A stretch of DNA of 64,000 nt from Rhizobium herbae (GCF_017873135.1 NZ_JAGGJV010000004.1:186001-250000); one strand, 5' to 3'. Shown: positions 29,301-38,194, counted from the first letter of the stretch. Numbers and translations: made by a program. Notes: a model not told the origin generated them from the sequence alone.

Positions 29301-30458
29301 ATGACCGACACCGGCCCCTATGTCCTGTTCCGGGACGACAGCGAAGACAGGACGACTGTCTTCGCCGAGCCGTCGCGCGTCATCACCGCTCGTACGCAAG
29401 CGGACTTCTGGCGCGGCCTCAAGGAAATGGAAGCCGCCCACAAGGCCGGGAAATGGCTTGCCGGCTTCATGAGCTATGAGGCAGGGCATCTTTTCGAAAA
29501 GAAGCTTGCCCCCTTCGCTGGGGAAAACCGCCGCACCCCGCTGATGTCCTTCGGCGTCTTCGACGGGCCCGCGCAAGAACATCCGCTCACAGAGCCCCGC
29601 CGCCGCATCGAGAACGAGCCGTTCATCACCGAGCCCCGCGCAAGCTGGAACTTCGGAGCCTACAAGGAGCGCTTCGACCGGCTGCACCGGCACCTGCGGC
29701 AGGGCGATTGCTACCAGGCGAACCTGACCATGCCGGTCAGCGCGCGCTGGAATGGCGATCCGCTTGCCGCCTTCTGGTCGCTGATCGAACGGCAGCCGGT
29801 GAAATATGGCGCGCTGGTTTCGCTCGACGGTCCTATCCTCCTGTCGCGCTCGCCCGAACTGTTCTTCCGCGTCGACAAGGACGGCTGGATCGAGACGCAT
29901 CCGATGAAGGGCACGGCCCGGCGCGGCGCAACACCCGAGGAAGACCGGGAATTGATCCGCGAAATGCGCGAGGATCCGAAGTCCCAGGCCGAGAACCGGA
30001 TGATCGTCGATCTCCTGCGCAACGACATTTCCCGCATCGCAGAGGTGGGCACGCTCGACGTGCCGAGACTGTTCGACATCGAGACCTATCCGACCGTGCA
30101 CCAGATGGTCAGCCATGTCCGCGCAAAGCTTCTGCCCGATATCGGTATCATGCAGATTTTCCAAGCGCTGTTCCCCTGCGGTTCCGTCACCGGCACGCCA
30201 AAGATGCGGGCAATGGAAATCCTGCATGATCTGGAAGACGGACCGCGCGATGCCTATTGCGGCTCGATCGGCTTCATCGCGCCGGATGGCACCATGCGCT
30301 TCAACGTCGCAATCCGCACCCTGTCTCTCTTTCCGGATGGCGAGGCCATCTTCAACGTCGGCGGCGGCATCGTCTTCGATTCGACCGCCGAGGCTGAATA
30401 CGAGGAATGCCTGCTGAAGGCCCGCTTCGCGATTGGCGATATCTGGATCGAACGATGA
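29301..30458 (+). CDS. pabB: Aminodeoxychorismate synthase component I
   Basis: 385 residues. The chorismate-binding core has the QANLTMPVSARWNGDP region, the LLSRSPELFFRVD block, HPMKGTARRGATPEED, IVDLLRNDISRIAEVGT and the GSVTGTPKMRAMEI segment, all family hallmarks. With a glutamine amidotransferase (PabA, not seen here) it makes 4-amino-4-deoxychorismate for folate. The stop overlaps the pabC start (ATGA). The N-terminal region is short relative to TrpE-type enzymes, as expected for PabB. Confidence 0.93.
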   Translation: MTDTGPYVLFRDDSEDRTTVFAEPSRVITARTQADFWRGLKEMEAAHKAGKWLAGFMSYEAGHLFEKKLAPFAGENRRTPLMSFGVFDGPAQEHPLTEPRRRIENEPFITEPRASWNFGAYKERFDRLHRHLRQGDCYQANLTMPVSARWNGDPLAAFWSLIERQPVKYGALVSLDGPILLSRSPELFFRVDKDGWIETHPMKGTARRGATPEEDRELIREMREDPKSQAENRMIVDLLRNDISRIAEVGTLDVPRLFDIETYPTVHQMVSHVRAKLLPDIGIMQIFQALFPCGSVTGTPKMRAMEILHDLEDGPRDAYCGSIGFIAPDGTMRFNVAIRTLSLFPDGEAIFNVGGGIVFDSTAEAEYEECLLKARFAIGDIWIER

Positions 30459-31246
30459 TGGATTTTTCGCTGATCGAGACGATGCGATGGGAACCCGGCG
30501 CCGGCATCATCCGCCTGCGGCTGCATCTGGCGCGGCTGAAGCGCTCGGCAGGACGGCTGGGATTTGTGGGAGCCGCACGGGCGGAGGAAAAACTGGCGGA
30601 AGCGCTTGGGGAAAGCTTACCCCCCTCTGCCCTGTCGGGCATCTCCCCCTCAAGGGGGGAGATCGCTCAGGATACATCCCCCCCGAAAGCCCATTCCGGA
30701 TTGATCTCCCCCCTTGAGGGGGAGATGTCGGCCCGGCCGACAGAGGGGGGTAACCCCGCCAGGACAACCAATGATCAATTCCCTCTCCGCATCCGCCTCA
30801 CCCTCAGCCCCGCCGGCGAGATCGCCATCACCACCGCGCCCTTCACACCACTGCCCGAAAATACCATCTGGCACGTCGCGATCGCCTCGGCCCGCCTCGA
30901 TTCGGCCAACAAGCTCCTGCGCCACAAGACCACCCGGCGCGCTGTTTACGAGGCGGCGCGGGGCGAATATCCGCCCGCGGCTGCCGATGAAGTCCTGTTG
31001 CTCAACGAAAAGGGCGAGCCCTGCGAAGGAACCATCACCTCGATCTTTCTCGACGACGGTTCCGGCATCCTGAAAACACCGCCGATTTCCTGCGGGCTGC
31101 TAGCCGGCGTGCTGCGAACCGAAATGATCTGTACCCGCCGCGCCCGCATCCAGCGCTTGACGCTGGCCGACCTGCAGAGCGGCACACTGTACATGGGCAA
31201 TTCGCTACGCGGGTTGATCCGCGCCCAACTCTTGACCGAGAACTGA
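30455..31246 (+). CDS. pabC: Aminodeoxychorismate lyase (class IV aminotransferase family), with in-frame repeat insertion
   Basis: 263 residues. The fold-type IV signatures are MRWEPGAGIIRLRLHLARLKRSA at the N-terminus, the PLP-lysine region SARLDSANKLLRHKTTRRAVYEAA and DEVLLLNEKGEPCEGTITSIFL. The enzyme splits aminodeoxychorismate into pyruvate and 4-aminobenzoate. Residues about 50-110 (GESLPPSALSG to TTNDQ) are not like the family; they are encoded by a palindromic repeat element inserted in frame. If the fold tolerates this loop the enzyme stays active. Its start overlaps pabB. Confidence 0.85.
   Translation: MMDFSLIETMRWEPGAGIIRLRLHLARLKRSAGRLGFVGAARAEEKLAEALGESLPPSALSGISPSRGEIAQDTSPPKAHSGLISPLEGEMSARPTEGGNPARTTNDQFPLRIRLTLSPAGEIAITTAPFTPLPENTIWHVAIASARLDSANKLLRHKTTRRAVYEAARGEYPPAAADEVLLLNEKGEPCEGTITSIFLDDGSGILKTPPISCGLLAGVLRTEMICTRRARIQRLTLADLQSGTLYMGNSLRGLIRAQLLTEN
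30617..30753. repeat. Palindromic mosaic repeat inside pabC
   Basis: Two long inverted arms, about 30617-30664 and 30703-30753, share CTCCCCCTCAAGGGGGGAG-type cores and flanking CCCCCCTCTG / CAGAGGGGGG ends; about 38 bases lie between. The arms match imperfectly. It resembles the mosaic repeats scattered through rhizobial genomes, normally between genes. Confidence 0.8.
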
Positions 31247-31248
31247 CC

Positions 31249-31533
31249 ATGTTCATCCTGTCGCTGACCTACACGGCCGAACTCTCCGAGGTGGACCGCC
31301 ATATCGAACCGCATATGGACTGGGTGAAGGACGGCTATGACAGCGGCGTCTTTCTCGCATCGGGTCGGAAGATCCCGCGCACCGGCGGGATCATCTTCGC
31401 ACGCGGCACCCGAGCTGAAATCGATGCACGTGTTGCGGCGGATCCGTTCACCATCCATGGCGTTGCCGATTACGACATCACCGAATTCGCGGTAACCCGA
31501 ACCGCACCCGGCCTGGAAGCACTGTCGCAATAA
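31249..31533 (+). CDS. YciI family protein
   Basis: 94 residues. The YCII domain is recognisable in MFILSLTYTAELSEVDRHIEPHMDWVKDGYDSGVFLASGRKIPRTGG and DPFTIHGVADYDITEF. The His-Asp pair (H18/H22, D24) typical of the family is present. The ATG follows the pabC stop by two bases, so it is the last gene of the pabB-pabC-yciI set. Family role: ferredoxin-like fold of uncertain enzymatic activity. Confidence 0.87.
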   Translation: MFILSLTYTAELSEVDRHIEPHMDWVKDGYDSGVFLASGRKIPRTGGIIFARGTRAEIDARVAADPFTIHGVADYDITEFAVTRTAPGLEALSQ

Positions 31534-31534
31534 G

Positions 31535-32443
31535 TCAGCGTGCGCCAACCGCCATACGGTCGCGACCGGAATGCTTGGCATCGTAAAGAGCCGCATCGGC
31601 GCGCGAATAGATTTCCTTTGCCGTCTCACCCGGTCGCAGGGCAGCAATTCCAGCGGAACAGGTGTAGGAAAACAGCGGCACTGAGAGCAGCGGGCGGGCT
31701 GTGCGCACCGTTTCCAGAACCCGATCGACGATCCATTCCCCTTCGGCCAGTGTCGTCTCCGGTAAGATCAGCATGAATTCCTCACCGCCGATTCGGCCGA
31801 AGCAATCATGCCGCCGGACGATCGGATGGACCCGGCGGGCAAAGTCCAAAAGGATCTCGTCGCCGGTCTGATGGCCGTAGAGATCGTTGATGCCCTTGAA
31901 GAAGTCGATATCGAGGATGGATATGCAGCCGCTGACGGGACCATCCGCCGGCTGGCTGCGGATCATCGCTTCCAGCTGCGCCATCATGTAGCGCCGGTTG
32001 GAAACACCGGTCAGTTCGTCGGTCTGGGATGCCTTAACGGCAAAATCGCGATCCTGCCGCAGGGTTCGTTCATCGGCGCGCAAATGGGTGATGTCATTGG
32101 CAATGCACAGCATCCAGCCGCTGCGATCAACGGTCTCGGTCATCCAGAGCCAGCGGCCATCGACCAAATCGGTCTCGAACGCCCTGAACGGCACCTTGCC
32201 GCGCCGCGACTGCGCGGAGACGACCCAGGCCTCGAAGTCCGGCACGCTGATGACAGTGCCGAGACCGAGGGCATGATTTCGCCGCATCAGATCCGGCCAG
32301 AGCGGCGTTTCCGTCTCATTCAGCGCGAAGGCCGCGCGAAAAGCCCTGTTGGCATAGCGCAGGCGATCCCGCTGGTCGTAGAGCGCTATAAAGGCTTCCG
32401 TGTCATCCCGCAGGGACGCCAGTCTCGCCTGTAAGTCATCCAT
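31535..32443 (-). CDS. PAS-GGDEF diguanylate cyclase
   Basis: 302 residues. An N-terminal PAS-like region (about 10-125, AFIALYDQRDRLRYANRAFRAAF) is followed by a GGDEF domain (about 140-300) with the active motif GGEEF and the product-inhibition site RRHD five residues before it. It should make cyclic di-GMP and be feedback-inhibited. No membrane segment, so it senses a cytoplasmic signal, unknown. It converges on yciI with one base between the stop codons. Confidence 0.92.
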   Translation of the reverse strand: MDDLQARLASLRDDTEAFIALYDQRDRLRYANRAFRAAFALNETETPLWPDLMRRNHALGLGTVISVPDFEAWVVSAQSRRGKVPFRAFETDLVDGRWLWMTETVDRSGWMLCIANDITHLRADERTLRQDRDFAVKASQTDELTGVSNRRYMMAQLEAMIRSQPADGPVSGCISILDIDFFKGINDLYGHQTGDEILLDFARRVHPIVRRHDCFGRIGGEEFMLILPETTLAEGEWIVDRVLETVRTARPLLSVPLFSYTCSAGIAALRPGETAKEIYSRADAALYDAKHSGRDRMAVGAR

Positions 32444-32681
32444 CGCACTGATTCCGTATCACTGCGTTCATGATACCAGCCATGACGGCCACCATGCCAG
32501 AATAATGCCGATTGTGCGATTTCCCCCCGATGGGCGATGCTTATGCTTAATAAAATCTTTCCATGCGTCTCAAAGCGAGACAACGACGAGCATCGGAAGA
32601 CGGATATCACCATCCCCTGACTGCACGATGACGTTTGGCTAGAATGCAACGAAGGATGCCACCCGAACTCAAAACGCCCAA

Positions 32682-32710
32682 AGCCCCACCGGCTTCAAAC
32701 CGGCGGGGCT
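32682..32710 (-). terminator. Terminator after hppD
   Basis: AGCCCCACCGG and CCGGCGGGGCT pair with a single mismatch around a 7-base loop; on the minus strand the stem is followed by TTGGGCGTTTTG. It lies 21 bases past the hppD stop. Confidence 0.65.
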
Positions 32711-32730
32711 CGTGACGTGAAGGCCTTCGT

Positions 32731-33843
32731 TTACTCAGCAGCGGCCGGATGCAGCACGCCGCGCCGGATCTGGTCCGCCTCGATCGATTCGAACAGCGCG
32801 CGGAAGTTTCCTTCGCCGAACCCTTCATCGCCCTTGCGCTGGATGAATTCGAAGAAGATCGGGCCGATCACCGTCTTCGAGAAAATCTGCAACAGGATGC
32901 GGGTCAGGCCACCATCGACCACGCCCTCGCCGTCGATCAGGATACCGTGCTGCTTCATGCGCTCGATCGGTTCGTCATGGCCGTTTACGCGGTCATGCGA
33001 GAGTTCGTAATAGGTGTCCGGCGGGCCGGGCATGAACTTCAGGCCGTTGTCGGCCAGCTTGTCGGTCGCCTCGTAGATGCCGTCCGTCCCAACGGCGATG
33101 TGTTGGATGCCCTCGCCCTTGTATTTGCGCAGATATTCCTCGATCTGGCTGGTATCGTCCTTGGATTCGTTCAGCGGAATGCGGATCTTGCCGCAGGGCG
33201 AGGTGATCGCCCGGCTCGTCAGACCCGTGATGCGTCCGTCGATATTGAAGAAGTGGATCTGCTTGAAACCGAACAGCTCGCGGTAGAAATCCCACCACGT
33301 GTCCATGTTGCCGCGATAGACGTTATGGGTGAGGTGATCGAGATAATAGAAGCCGACGCCTTCCGGCTTCGGATCGCGCTCGCCCAGCCATTCGAACTCG
33401 GCGTCGTAAGGCGAACCCTTCTTGCCGTAGGTTTCGATGAAATAGAGCAGCGACCCGCCAATGCCGATGATGGCCGGCACGTCAAGCGCCTTGTCGTTGC
33501 CTTCATAGGCCGTCGCGCCCTTCGATACGGCGTGCTCGAAAGCATGTCTGGCATCGACGACACGCCAGGCCATCGACGGCGCGCAGGGGCCGTGATCGCC
33601 GACGAAACGCATGGCATGGCTGCCCGGTTCGGCATTCAGGATGTAGTTGATATCGCCCTGGCGCCAGACGCTGATGTCCTTGGCGCGGTGCTGGGCAACG
33701 CAACGGTAGCCCATGCGGGTGAAAAGCTCGCGCAGTTTCTCCGGCTCGGGATGGGCAAACTCGACAAACTCGAAACCGTCGGTACCGGCCGGGTTTTCGG
33801 TGGTGATGCCTGTCGGCGGTGCATCATGCGGGAAGGGTCCCAT
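32731..33843 (-). CDS. hppD: 4-hydroxyphenylpyruvate dioxygenase
   Basis: 370 residues, two VOC halves. Iron ligands are in LDHLTHNVYRG (His), EGIQHIAVGTDGI (His) and IFFEFIQRKGDEGFG (Glu). It converts 4-hydroxyphenylpyruvate to homogentisate, the entry to the pathway completed by hmgA, fahA and maiA 1-4 kb away. The gene is divergent from an Lrp-type regulator, and the short intergenic space carries repeated sites. Confidence 0.97.
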   Translation of the reverse strand: MGPFPHDAPPTGITTENPAGTDGFEFVEFAHPEPEKLRELFTRMGYRCVAQHRAKDISVWRQGDINYILNAEPGSHAMRFVGDHGPCAPSMAWRVVDARHAFEHAVSKGATAYEGNDKALDVPAIIGIGGSLLYFIETYGKKGSPYDAEFEWLGERDPKPEGVGFYYLDHLTHNVYRGNMDTWWDFYRELFGFKQIHFFNIDGRITGLTSRAITSPCGKIRIPLNESKDDTSQIEEYLRKYKGEGIQHIAVGTDGIYEATDKLADNGLKFMPGPPDTYYELSHDRVNGHDEPIERMKQHGILIDGEGVVDGGLTRILLQIFSKTVIGPIFFEFIQRKGDEGFGEGNFRALFESIEADQIRRGVLHPAAAE

Positions 33844-33889
33844 GGTTCTCTCCTCTGAACTCCATGTCGAGGATCATCATGACGCAAAT

Positions 33890-33951
33890 TTCATGCATTG
33901 TTCTTGCATTCTTGCGCATACTATCGGAATTATGCGCACGGTTCATGCATT
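33890..33951. promoter_or_regulatory. Operator-like repeats between hppD and the Lrp gene
   Basis: TTCATGCATT occurs at 33890-33899 and again at 33942-33951, exactly 52 bases apart (about five helical turns), with a related TTCTTGCATT at 33901-33910. Between them is a perfect inverted repeat TGCGCATA (33913-33920), 10-base spacer, TATGCGCA (33931-33938). Multiple in-phase sites fit an Lrp-family octamer that wraps DNA. Confidence 0.65.
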
Positions 33952-33972
33952 CTATTGAGGATATCTGCACGA

Positions 33973-34452
33973 ATGGAACAGATGGATGGATATGACCTGA
34001 AAATCCTCGCCGAATTGCAGGGTGACGGCCGCCTGACCAACAACGAACTATCGGAACGGATCGCCCTGTCACCGTCGCAATGCTCCAGACGGCGGGCGAG
34101 ACTGGAGGCGGAAGGGTTCATCCACAGCTACCGGGCGGTGCTCGACCGCGCCAGGCTGGGGCTCGATCTCATGGTGGTGATCGCCGTTACGCTTGCGACC
34201 CACAATCGCGACAATGCCAAGCGCTTCGCAGCCCTGATCGCCGACCTGCCGGAAGTGCTGGAATGCTACGCCCTGACCGGCGAGATGGACTATCACCTCA
34301 AGGTCGTGACCTATGACCTTTCCGGGCTTTCGCACTTCGTCAACGATGTGCTCTTGCCGCATGACAGCGTGCAGCACGTCAAGACCTCGATCGTGCTGGC
34401 GACGCTGAAGGATTTTCAGGGATTGCCGGTGCGTCAACGCGGCAGGCACTGA
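33973..34452 (+). CDS. Lrp/AsnC family transcriptional regulator
   Basis: 159 residues. A winged helix-turn-helix (MDGYDLKILAELQGDGRLTNNELSERIALSPSQCSRRRARLEAEGFI) is joined to an AsnC/RAM ligand domain (about 70-150, EVLECYALTGEMDYHLKVVTYDLSGLSHFV). Such regulators respond to amino acids. Lying divergent from hppD with shared repeat sites, it is probably the phenylalanine/tyrosine-sensing regulator of that gene. ATG at 33982 is an alternative start. Confidence 0.9.
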   Translation: MEQMDGYDLKILAELQGDGRLTNNELSERIALSPSQCSRRRARLEAEGFIHSYRAVLDRARLGLDLMVVIAVTLATHNRDNAKRFAALIADLPEVLECYALTGEMDYHLKVVTYDLSGLSHFVNDVLLPHDSVQHVKTSIVLATLKDFQGLPVRQRGRH

Positions 34453-34461
34453 CGCGCATCA

Positions 34462-34908
34462 TCAGCGCGGCTTCGCCATTACGCCTTCAACGGCGGCCAG
34501 CCCGGACGATAGCGCTTTAAGGCCATCCTTTCCCAGCAGCGTTTCGAGTTCTGCCGAATAGTCGCGCGCCAGCCTCGTCAGTTCCCGATAGGCCTTGGCT
34601 CCAGCAGCGGTCAATTCCAGATGCTCTACGCGGCGGTCGTCTTCATGCTGCGTCCTCTTCAGCCAGCGACGTTCCTCCAGCGCGAAGACGGCACGGCTGA
34701 CCTTGGTCTTGTGCATGGTCGAGTGGGCGCCGACCTCGGTCGCAGTCATCCGCCCTGAGCTCCCGAGCGCCGCCAGCGTCCGCCATTCCGGCCGCGTCAG
34801 ACCGTATTTGGCCTTGTAGGCGCCGGCAAAGCGCAGGGCGATGAATTCCGCTGCCCGATTGAGGCGAAATGGCAGGAACTGTTCCAGATCGAAGTCAATC
34901 GCGTCCAT
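34462..34908 (-). CDS. MarR family transcriptional regulator
   Basis: 148 residues. The MarR winged helix is clear: YGLTRPEWRTLAALGSSGRMTATEVGAHSTMHKTKVSRAVFALEERRWLKRTQHEDDRRVEHLELTAAG. The DDRR wing is a standard MarR mark. ATG at 34908 follows AAGGAAG; the longer frame is out of family. It is divergent from hmgA, with a palindromic site between, so it likely represses the hmgA-fahA-maiA genes until homogentisate or a related acid binds. Confidence 0.9.
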   Translation of the reverse strand: MDAIDFDLEQFLPFRLNRAAEFIALRFAGAYKAKYGLTRPEWRTLAALGSSGRMTATEVGAHSTMHKTKVSRAVFALEERRWLKRTQHEDDRRVEHLELTAAGAKAYRELTRLARDYSAELETLLGKDGLKALSSGLAAVEGVMAKPR

Positions 34909-34921
34909 GGCTTCCTTGATA

Positions 34922-34950
34922 GTTACAAAATAGACAGTTACATTTGTAAC
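34922..34950. promoter_or_regulatory. MarR operator candidate upstream of hmgA
   Basis: GTTACA-TT-TGTAAC at 34937-34950 is palindromic, and a further half site GTTACA lies at 34922-34927, 15 bases away. Placement 26 bases before the hmgA ATG and 14 bases from the MarR start fits repression of both promoters. Confidence 0.65.
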
Positions 34951-34975
34951 CATACTCTCGGAGGAGGTGCAAGCC

Positions 34976-36331
34976 ATGCTGGAGAAAACCCGGGCCGTCG
35001 TTGTCGACGCGGTGGCCAACAGTCCGCAATATATGCCGGGCTTCGGCAACGACTTCGAGACCGAATCTCTGCCGGGCGCACTGCCGCAGGGCCAGAACAG
35101 TCCGCAGAAATGCAACTACGGGCTCTATGCCGAACAGCTCTCCGGCTCGCCCTTCACCGCACCGCGCGGCACCAACGAGCGCTCCTGGCTCTACCGCATC
35201 CGCCCGAGCGTGCGCCATACCCGTCGCTTCTCCAATGCCAGCTACCCCTTCTGGAAATCGGCCCCCTGCCTGGACGACCACTCGCTGCCGCTCGGCCAGC
35301 TCCGCTGGAACCCGATCCCGGCGCCAACGGAAAAGCTCAACTTCCTCTCAGGCATCCGCACGATGACGGCTGCGGGCGATGTCATGACCCAGGTCGGCAT
35401 GGCGGCGCATGCCTACGTCTTCAATGAAGACATGATCGACGACTACTTCTTCAATGCCGACGGCGAACTGCTGGTCGTGCCGCAGCTTGGGGCCATCCGC
35501 GTCTTCACCGAAATGGGCATCATCGATGCCGAACCATCCGAGATCTGCCTCATCCCGCGCGGCATGATGTTCAAGGTCTCGCGCCTCGGCGAAGGCTCCG
35601 AATGGCGCGGCTATATCTGCGAGAACTACGGCGCCAAGTTCACGCTGCCGGATCGCGGGCCCATCGGTGCCAATTGCCTCGCCAATCCGCGCGACTTCAA
35701 GACGCCGGTCGCAGCCTATGAGGACAAGGAAATACCGTGCCGCGTCCATGTCAAATGGTGCGGCAAGTTCTATGTCACCGAGATCGGCCATTCGCCGCTC
35801 GACGTCGTCGCCTGGCACGGCAACTACGCGCCGTTCAAATACGACCTCAGAACCTTCTCGCCGGTCGGTGCCATCCTGTTTGATCATCCCGACCCGTCGA
35901 TCTTCACCGTGCTGACGGCGCCGACGGAGGAATCGGGCACCGCCAATGTCGATTTCGTCATCTTCCCGCCGCGCTGGCTGGTGGCCGAACACACGTTCCG
36001 CCCGCCCTGGTATCATCGCAACATCATGAGCGAATTCATGGGCCTCATCCACGGCCAGTACGATGCCAAGGAAGAAGGTTTCGTGCCCGGCGGCATGAGC
36101 CTGCACAACATGATGCTGCCGCATGGGCCGGATGCGCCCGGCTTCGAAAAGGCGTCGAACGTCGATCTCAAGCCGGTCAAGCTCGACCACACCATGGCCT
36201 TCATGTTCGAGACCCGCTACCCGCAGCAGCTGACCCGCTACGCCGCCGAACTCGAGACATTGCAGGACAATTATCTCGAATGCTGGGACGGCCTGGAGCG
36301 CAGGTTCGACGGCACGCCGGGCATCAAGTGA
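34976..36331 (+). CDS. hmgA: Homogentisate 1,2-dioxygenase
   Basis: 451 residues. Iron-binding residues are in the segment [31 protein letters not shown] (His and Glu), with [13 protein letters not shown] before it. It opens the ring of homogentisate to 4-maleylacetoacetate. The start at 34976 was chosen because GGAGGAGG lies 8 bases upstream; a GTG three codons earlier overlaps that site. It is followed by a repeat element and then fahA. Confidence 0.97.
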   Translation: MLEKTRAVVVDAVANSPQYMPGFGNDFETESLPGALPQGQNSPQKCNYGLYAEQLSGSPFTAPRGTNERSWLYRIRPSVRHTRRFSNASYPFWKSAPCLDDHSLPLGQLRWNPIPAPTEKLNFLSGIRTMTAAGDVMTQVGMAAHAYVFNEDMIDDYFFNADGELLVVPQLGAIRVFTEMGIIDAEPSEICLIPRGMMFKVSRLGEGSEWRGYICENYGAKFTLPDRGPIGANCLANPRDFKTPVAAYEDKEIPCRVHVKWCGKFYVTEIGHSPLDVVAWHGNYAPFKYDLRTFSPVGAILFDHPDPSIFTVLTAPTEESGTANVDFVIFPPRWLVAEHTFRPPWYHRNIMSEFMGLIHGQYDAKEEGFVPGGMSLHNMMLPHGPDAPGFEKASNVDLKPVKLDHTMAFMFETRYPQQLTRYAAELETLQDNYLECWDGLERRFDGTPGIK

Positions 36332-36353
36332 GGCAAACTTTCTAAATACAATG

Positions 36354-36466
36354 GCCCCTCATCCGCCCTGTCGGGCACCTTCTCCCCGCAAACGGGGAGA
36401 AGGAACAAGCGGTAGCCTCCGTCGTCCCCTCTCCCCGCGTGCGGGGAGAGGGCTAGGGTGAGGGGC
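36354..36466. repeat. Intergenic palindromic repeat between hmgA and fahA
   Basis: Outer ends GCCCCTCA (36354-36361) and TGAGGGGC (36459-36466) are inverted. Inside are two hairpins: CCTTCTCCCC/GGGGAGAAGG and CCCTCTCCCCGC/GCGGGGAGAGGG. The composition is like rhizobial mosaic elements. It may stabilise or cut the polycistronic RNA between hmgA and fahA. Confidence 0.8.
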
Positions 36467-36525
36467 AACCCGGCAATCGAACAGGCCGGTCGTCTACTTG
36501 TGAATAAACAACGGAAGTTAAAACC

Positions 36526-37542
36526 ATGAAACTCGCAACCCTCAAGGATTCCACCCGCGATGGCCGGTTGATCGTCGTCTCGAAGGATCTCACCCGCTGC
36601 TCGGAGGTCGGCCATATCGCCCGCACGCTGCAGGCAGCGCTGGACGACTGGGAATATGTGGGGCCGCGCCTGGCCGAAGTCGCGGAAGGTATGGAAACTG
36701 GCTCACAGCCCTCGATGCGGTTTCACGAGCACGCCGCCGCCTCGCCGCTGCCGCGGGCTTTCCAATGGGCGGATGGTTCGGCCTACGTCAACCACGTCGA
36801 ACTGGTGCGCAAGGCCCGCAACGCCGAGATGCCGGCGACGTTCTGGACCGAGCCCTTGATCTATCAGGGCGGCTCCGACAGTTTTCTTGGTCCCCGCGAC
36901 CCGATCGTCATGGCCGACGAATCCTACGGCATCGACATGGAGGCCGAGATCGCCGTCATCGTCGATGACGTACCGATGGGCGCGACGGTCGAGGAAGCCC
37001 GCGCCGCCATCCGCCTCGTCATGCTGGTCAACGACGTCTCCCTGCGCGGCCTGATCCCGGCGGAGCTCGCCAAGGGGTTCGGCTTCTTCCAGTCCAAGCC
37101 GTCTTCAGCCTTCTCGCCGGTTGCCGTTACGCCGGAGGAGCTTGGCGAGGCATGGGACGGCGGCAAGCTGCACCTGCCGCTTCTGGTCGATCTCAACGGC
37201 AAGCCGTTCGGCCGCGCCAATGCCGGCATCGACATGACCTTCGATTTTGGCCAGCTCGTTGCCCATGCAGCGAAAACCCGGCCACTTTCAGCCGGCACCA
37301 TCATCGGCTCAGGCACCGTTTCCAACAAGCTGGACGGCGGCCCAGGCAAGCCGGTTTCCCAAGGCGGCGCCGGTTACTCCTGCATCGCCGAAATACGCAC
37401 CATCGAAACCATCGAGAAGGGGGCACCCACAACACCGTTCATGCGCTTTGGCGATACCGTCCGCATCGAGATGAAGGACAAGGCCGGGCATTCGATCTTC
37501 GGCGCCATCGAGCAGACCGTCACGAAATATGAAAGAGGCTGA
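36526..37542 (+). CDS. fahA: Fumarylacetoacetate hydrolase
   Basis: 338 residues, the short bacterial form. The FAA_hydrolase core shows EAEIAVIVDDVPMGATVEEARAAIRLVMLVNDVSLR and GAGYSCIAEIRTIETIEKGAPTTPFMRFGDTVRIEM. It splits fumarylacetoacetate into fumarate and acetoacetate, the last step of tyrosine breakdown. maiA starts 10 bases later, so the two are co-transcribed. GGAAG lies upstream of the ATG. Confidence 0.93.
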   Translation: MKLATLKDSTRDGRLIVVSKDLTRCSEVGHIARTLQAALDDWEYVGPRLAEVAEGMETGSQPSMRFHEHAAASPLPRAFQWADGSAYVNHVELVRKARNAEMPATFWTEPLIYQGGSDSFLGPRDPIVMADESYGIDMEAEIAVIVDDVPMGATVEEARAAIRLVMLVNDVSLRGLIPAELAKGFGFFQSKPSSAFSPVAVTPEELGEAWDGGKLHLPLLVDLNGKPFGRANAGIDMTFDFGQLVAHAAKTRPLSAGTIIGSGTVSNKLDGGPGKPVSQGGAGYSCIAEIRTIETIEKGAPTTPFMRFGDTVRIEMKDKAGHSIFGAIEQTVTKYERG

Positions 37543-37552
37543 GGTGGGCGCC

Positions 37553-38194
37553 ATGAGCGATACGGTTCTGTTCGATTACTGGCGCTCGTCGGCCAGCTAC
37601 CGGGTGCGGATCGCGCTGAACATGCTGGCGATCCCCTATGGTTCGGTGCCTGTCGATCTTTTGCGCGGAGAGCATAAGCAAGCGGATCACCTCGCCCGAA
37701 ATCCGCAGGGTCTGGTCCCGGCCCTGCAGATCGACGGCCAGATGCTAACGCAGTCTCTCGCCATCATCGAATACCTGTCAGAGACGCGGCCCGGCTACGG
37801 CCTGCTGCCATCCGCCCCTCTGGAACGCCAGCGCGTCAGAGCACTGTCCTATGCGATTGCCATGGATATCCATCCGACCTGCAATCTGGGCGTCGTCTTT
37901 CACGTCATGCAGCAGGCGAGCGATCCGGAGGCGGCACGCTCGGCCTGGATGCGCAAGTTCATTGGCGAAGGACTTCAAGCCTTCGAGCGCCTGCTCGACC
38001 ATCCGGCAACCGGCGATTTCTCTCACGGTGATAAACCAAGCATGGCCGACCTCTGCCTCGTGCCGCAGATCTACAATGCCCGGCGCTGGGCCGTCGATCT
38101 CTCCGCCTGTCCCCGCACGGTCGCAATTGCCGACAGATGTGCCGCGCTCCCCGCCTTTGTGGCAGCCCATCCGGATCAGGCCGCACCCAAATAG
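37553..38194 (+). CDS. maiA: Maleylacetoacetate isomerase (zeta-class glutathione transferase)
   Basis: 213 residues. The glutathione-binding motif SSASYRVRIALN lies near the N-terminus, with LVPALQIDGQMLTQSLAIIEYLSE after it and a GST C-terminal domain (GDKPSMADLCLVPQIYNARRW). It converts maleylacetoacetate to fumarylacetoacetate with glutathione. The start at 37553 has GAGGTGGG upstream; the longer frame overlaps fahA. Confidence 0.94.
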   Translation: MSDTVLFDYWRSSASYRVRIALNMLAIPYGSVPVDLLRGEHKQADHLARNPQGLVPALQIDGQMLTQSLAIIEYLSETRPGYGLLPSAPLERQRVRALSYAIAMDIHPTCNLGVVFHVMQQASDPEAARSAWMRKFIGEGLQAFERLLDHPATGDFSHGDKPSMADLCLVPQIYNARRWAVDLSACPRTVAIADRCAALPAFVAAHPDQAAPK

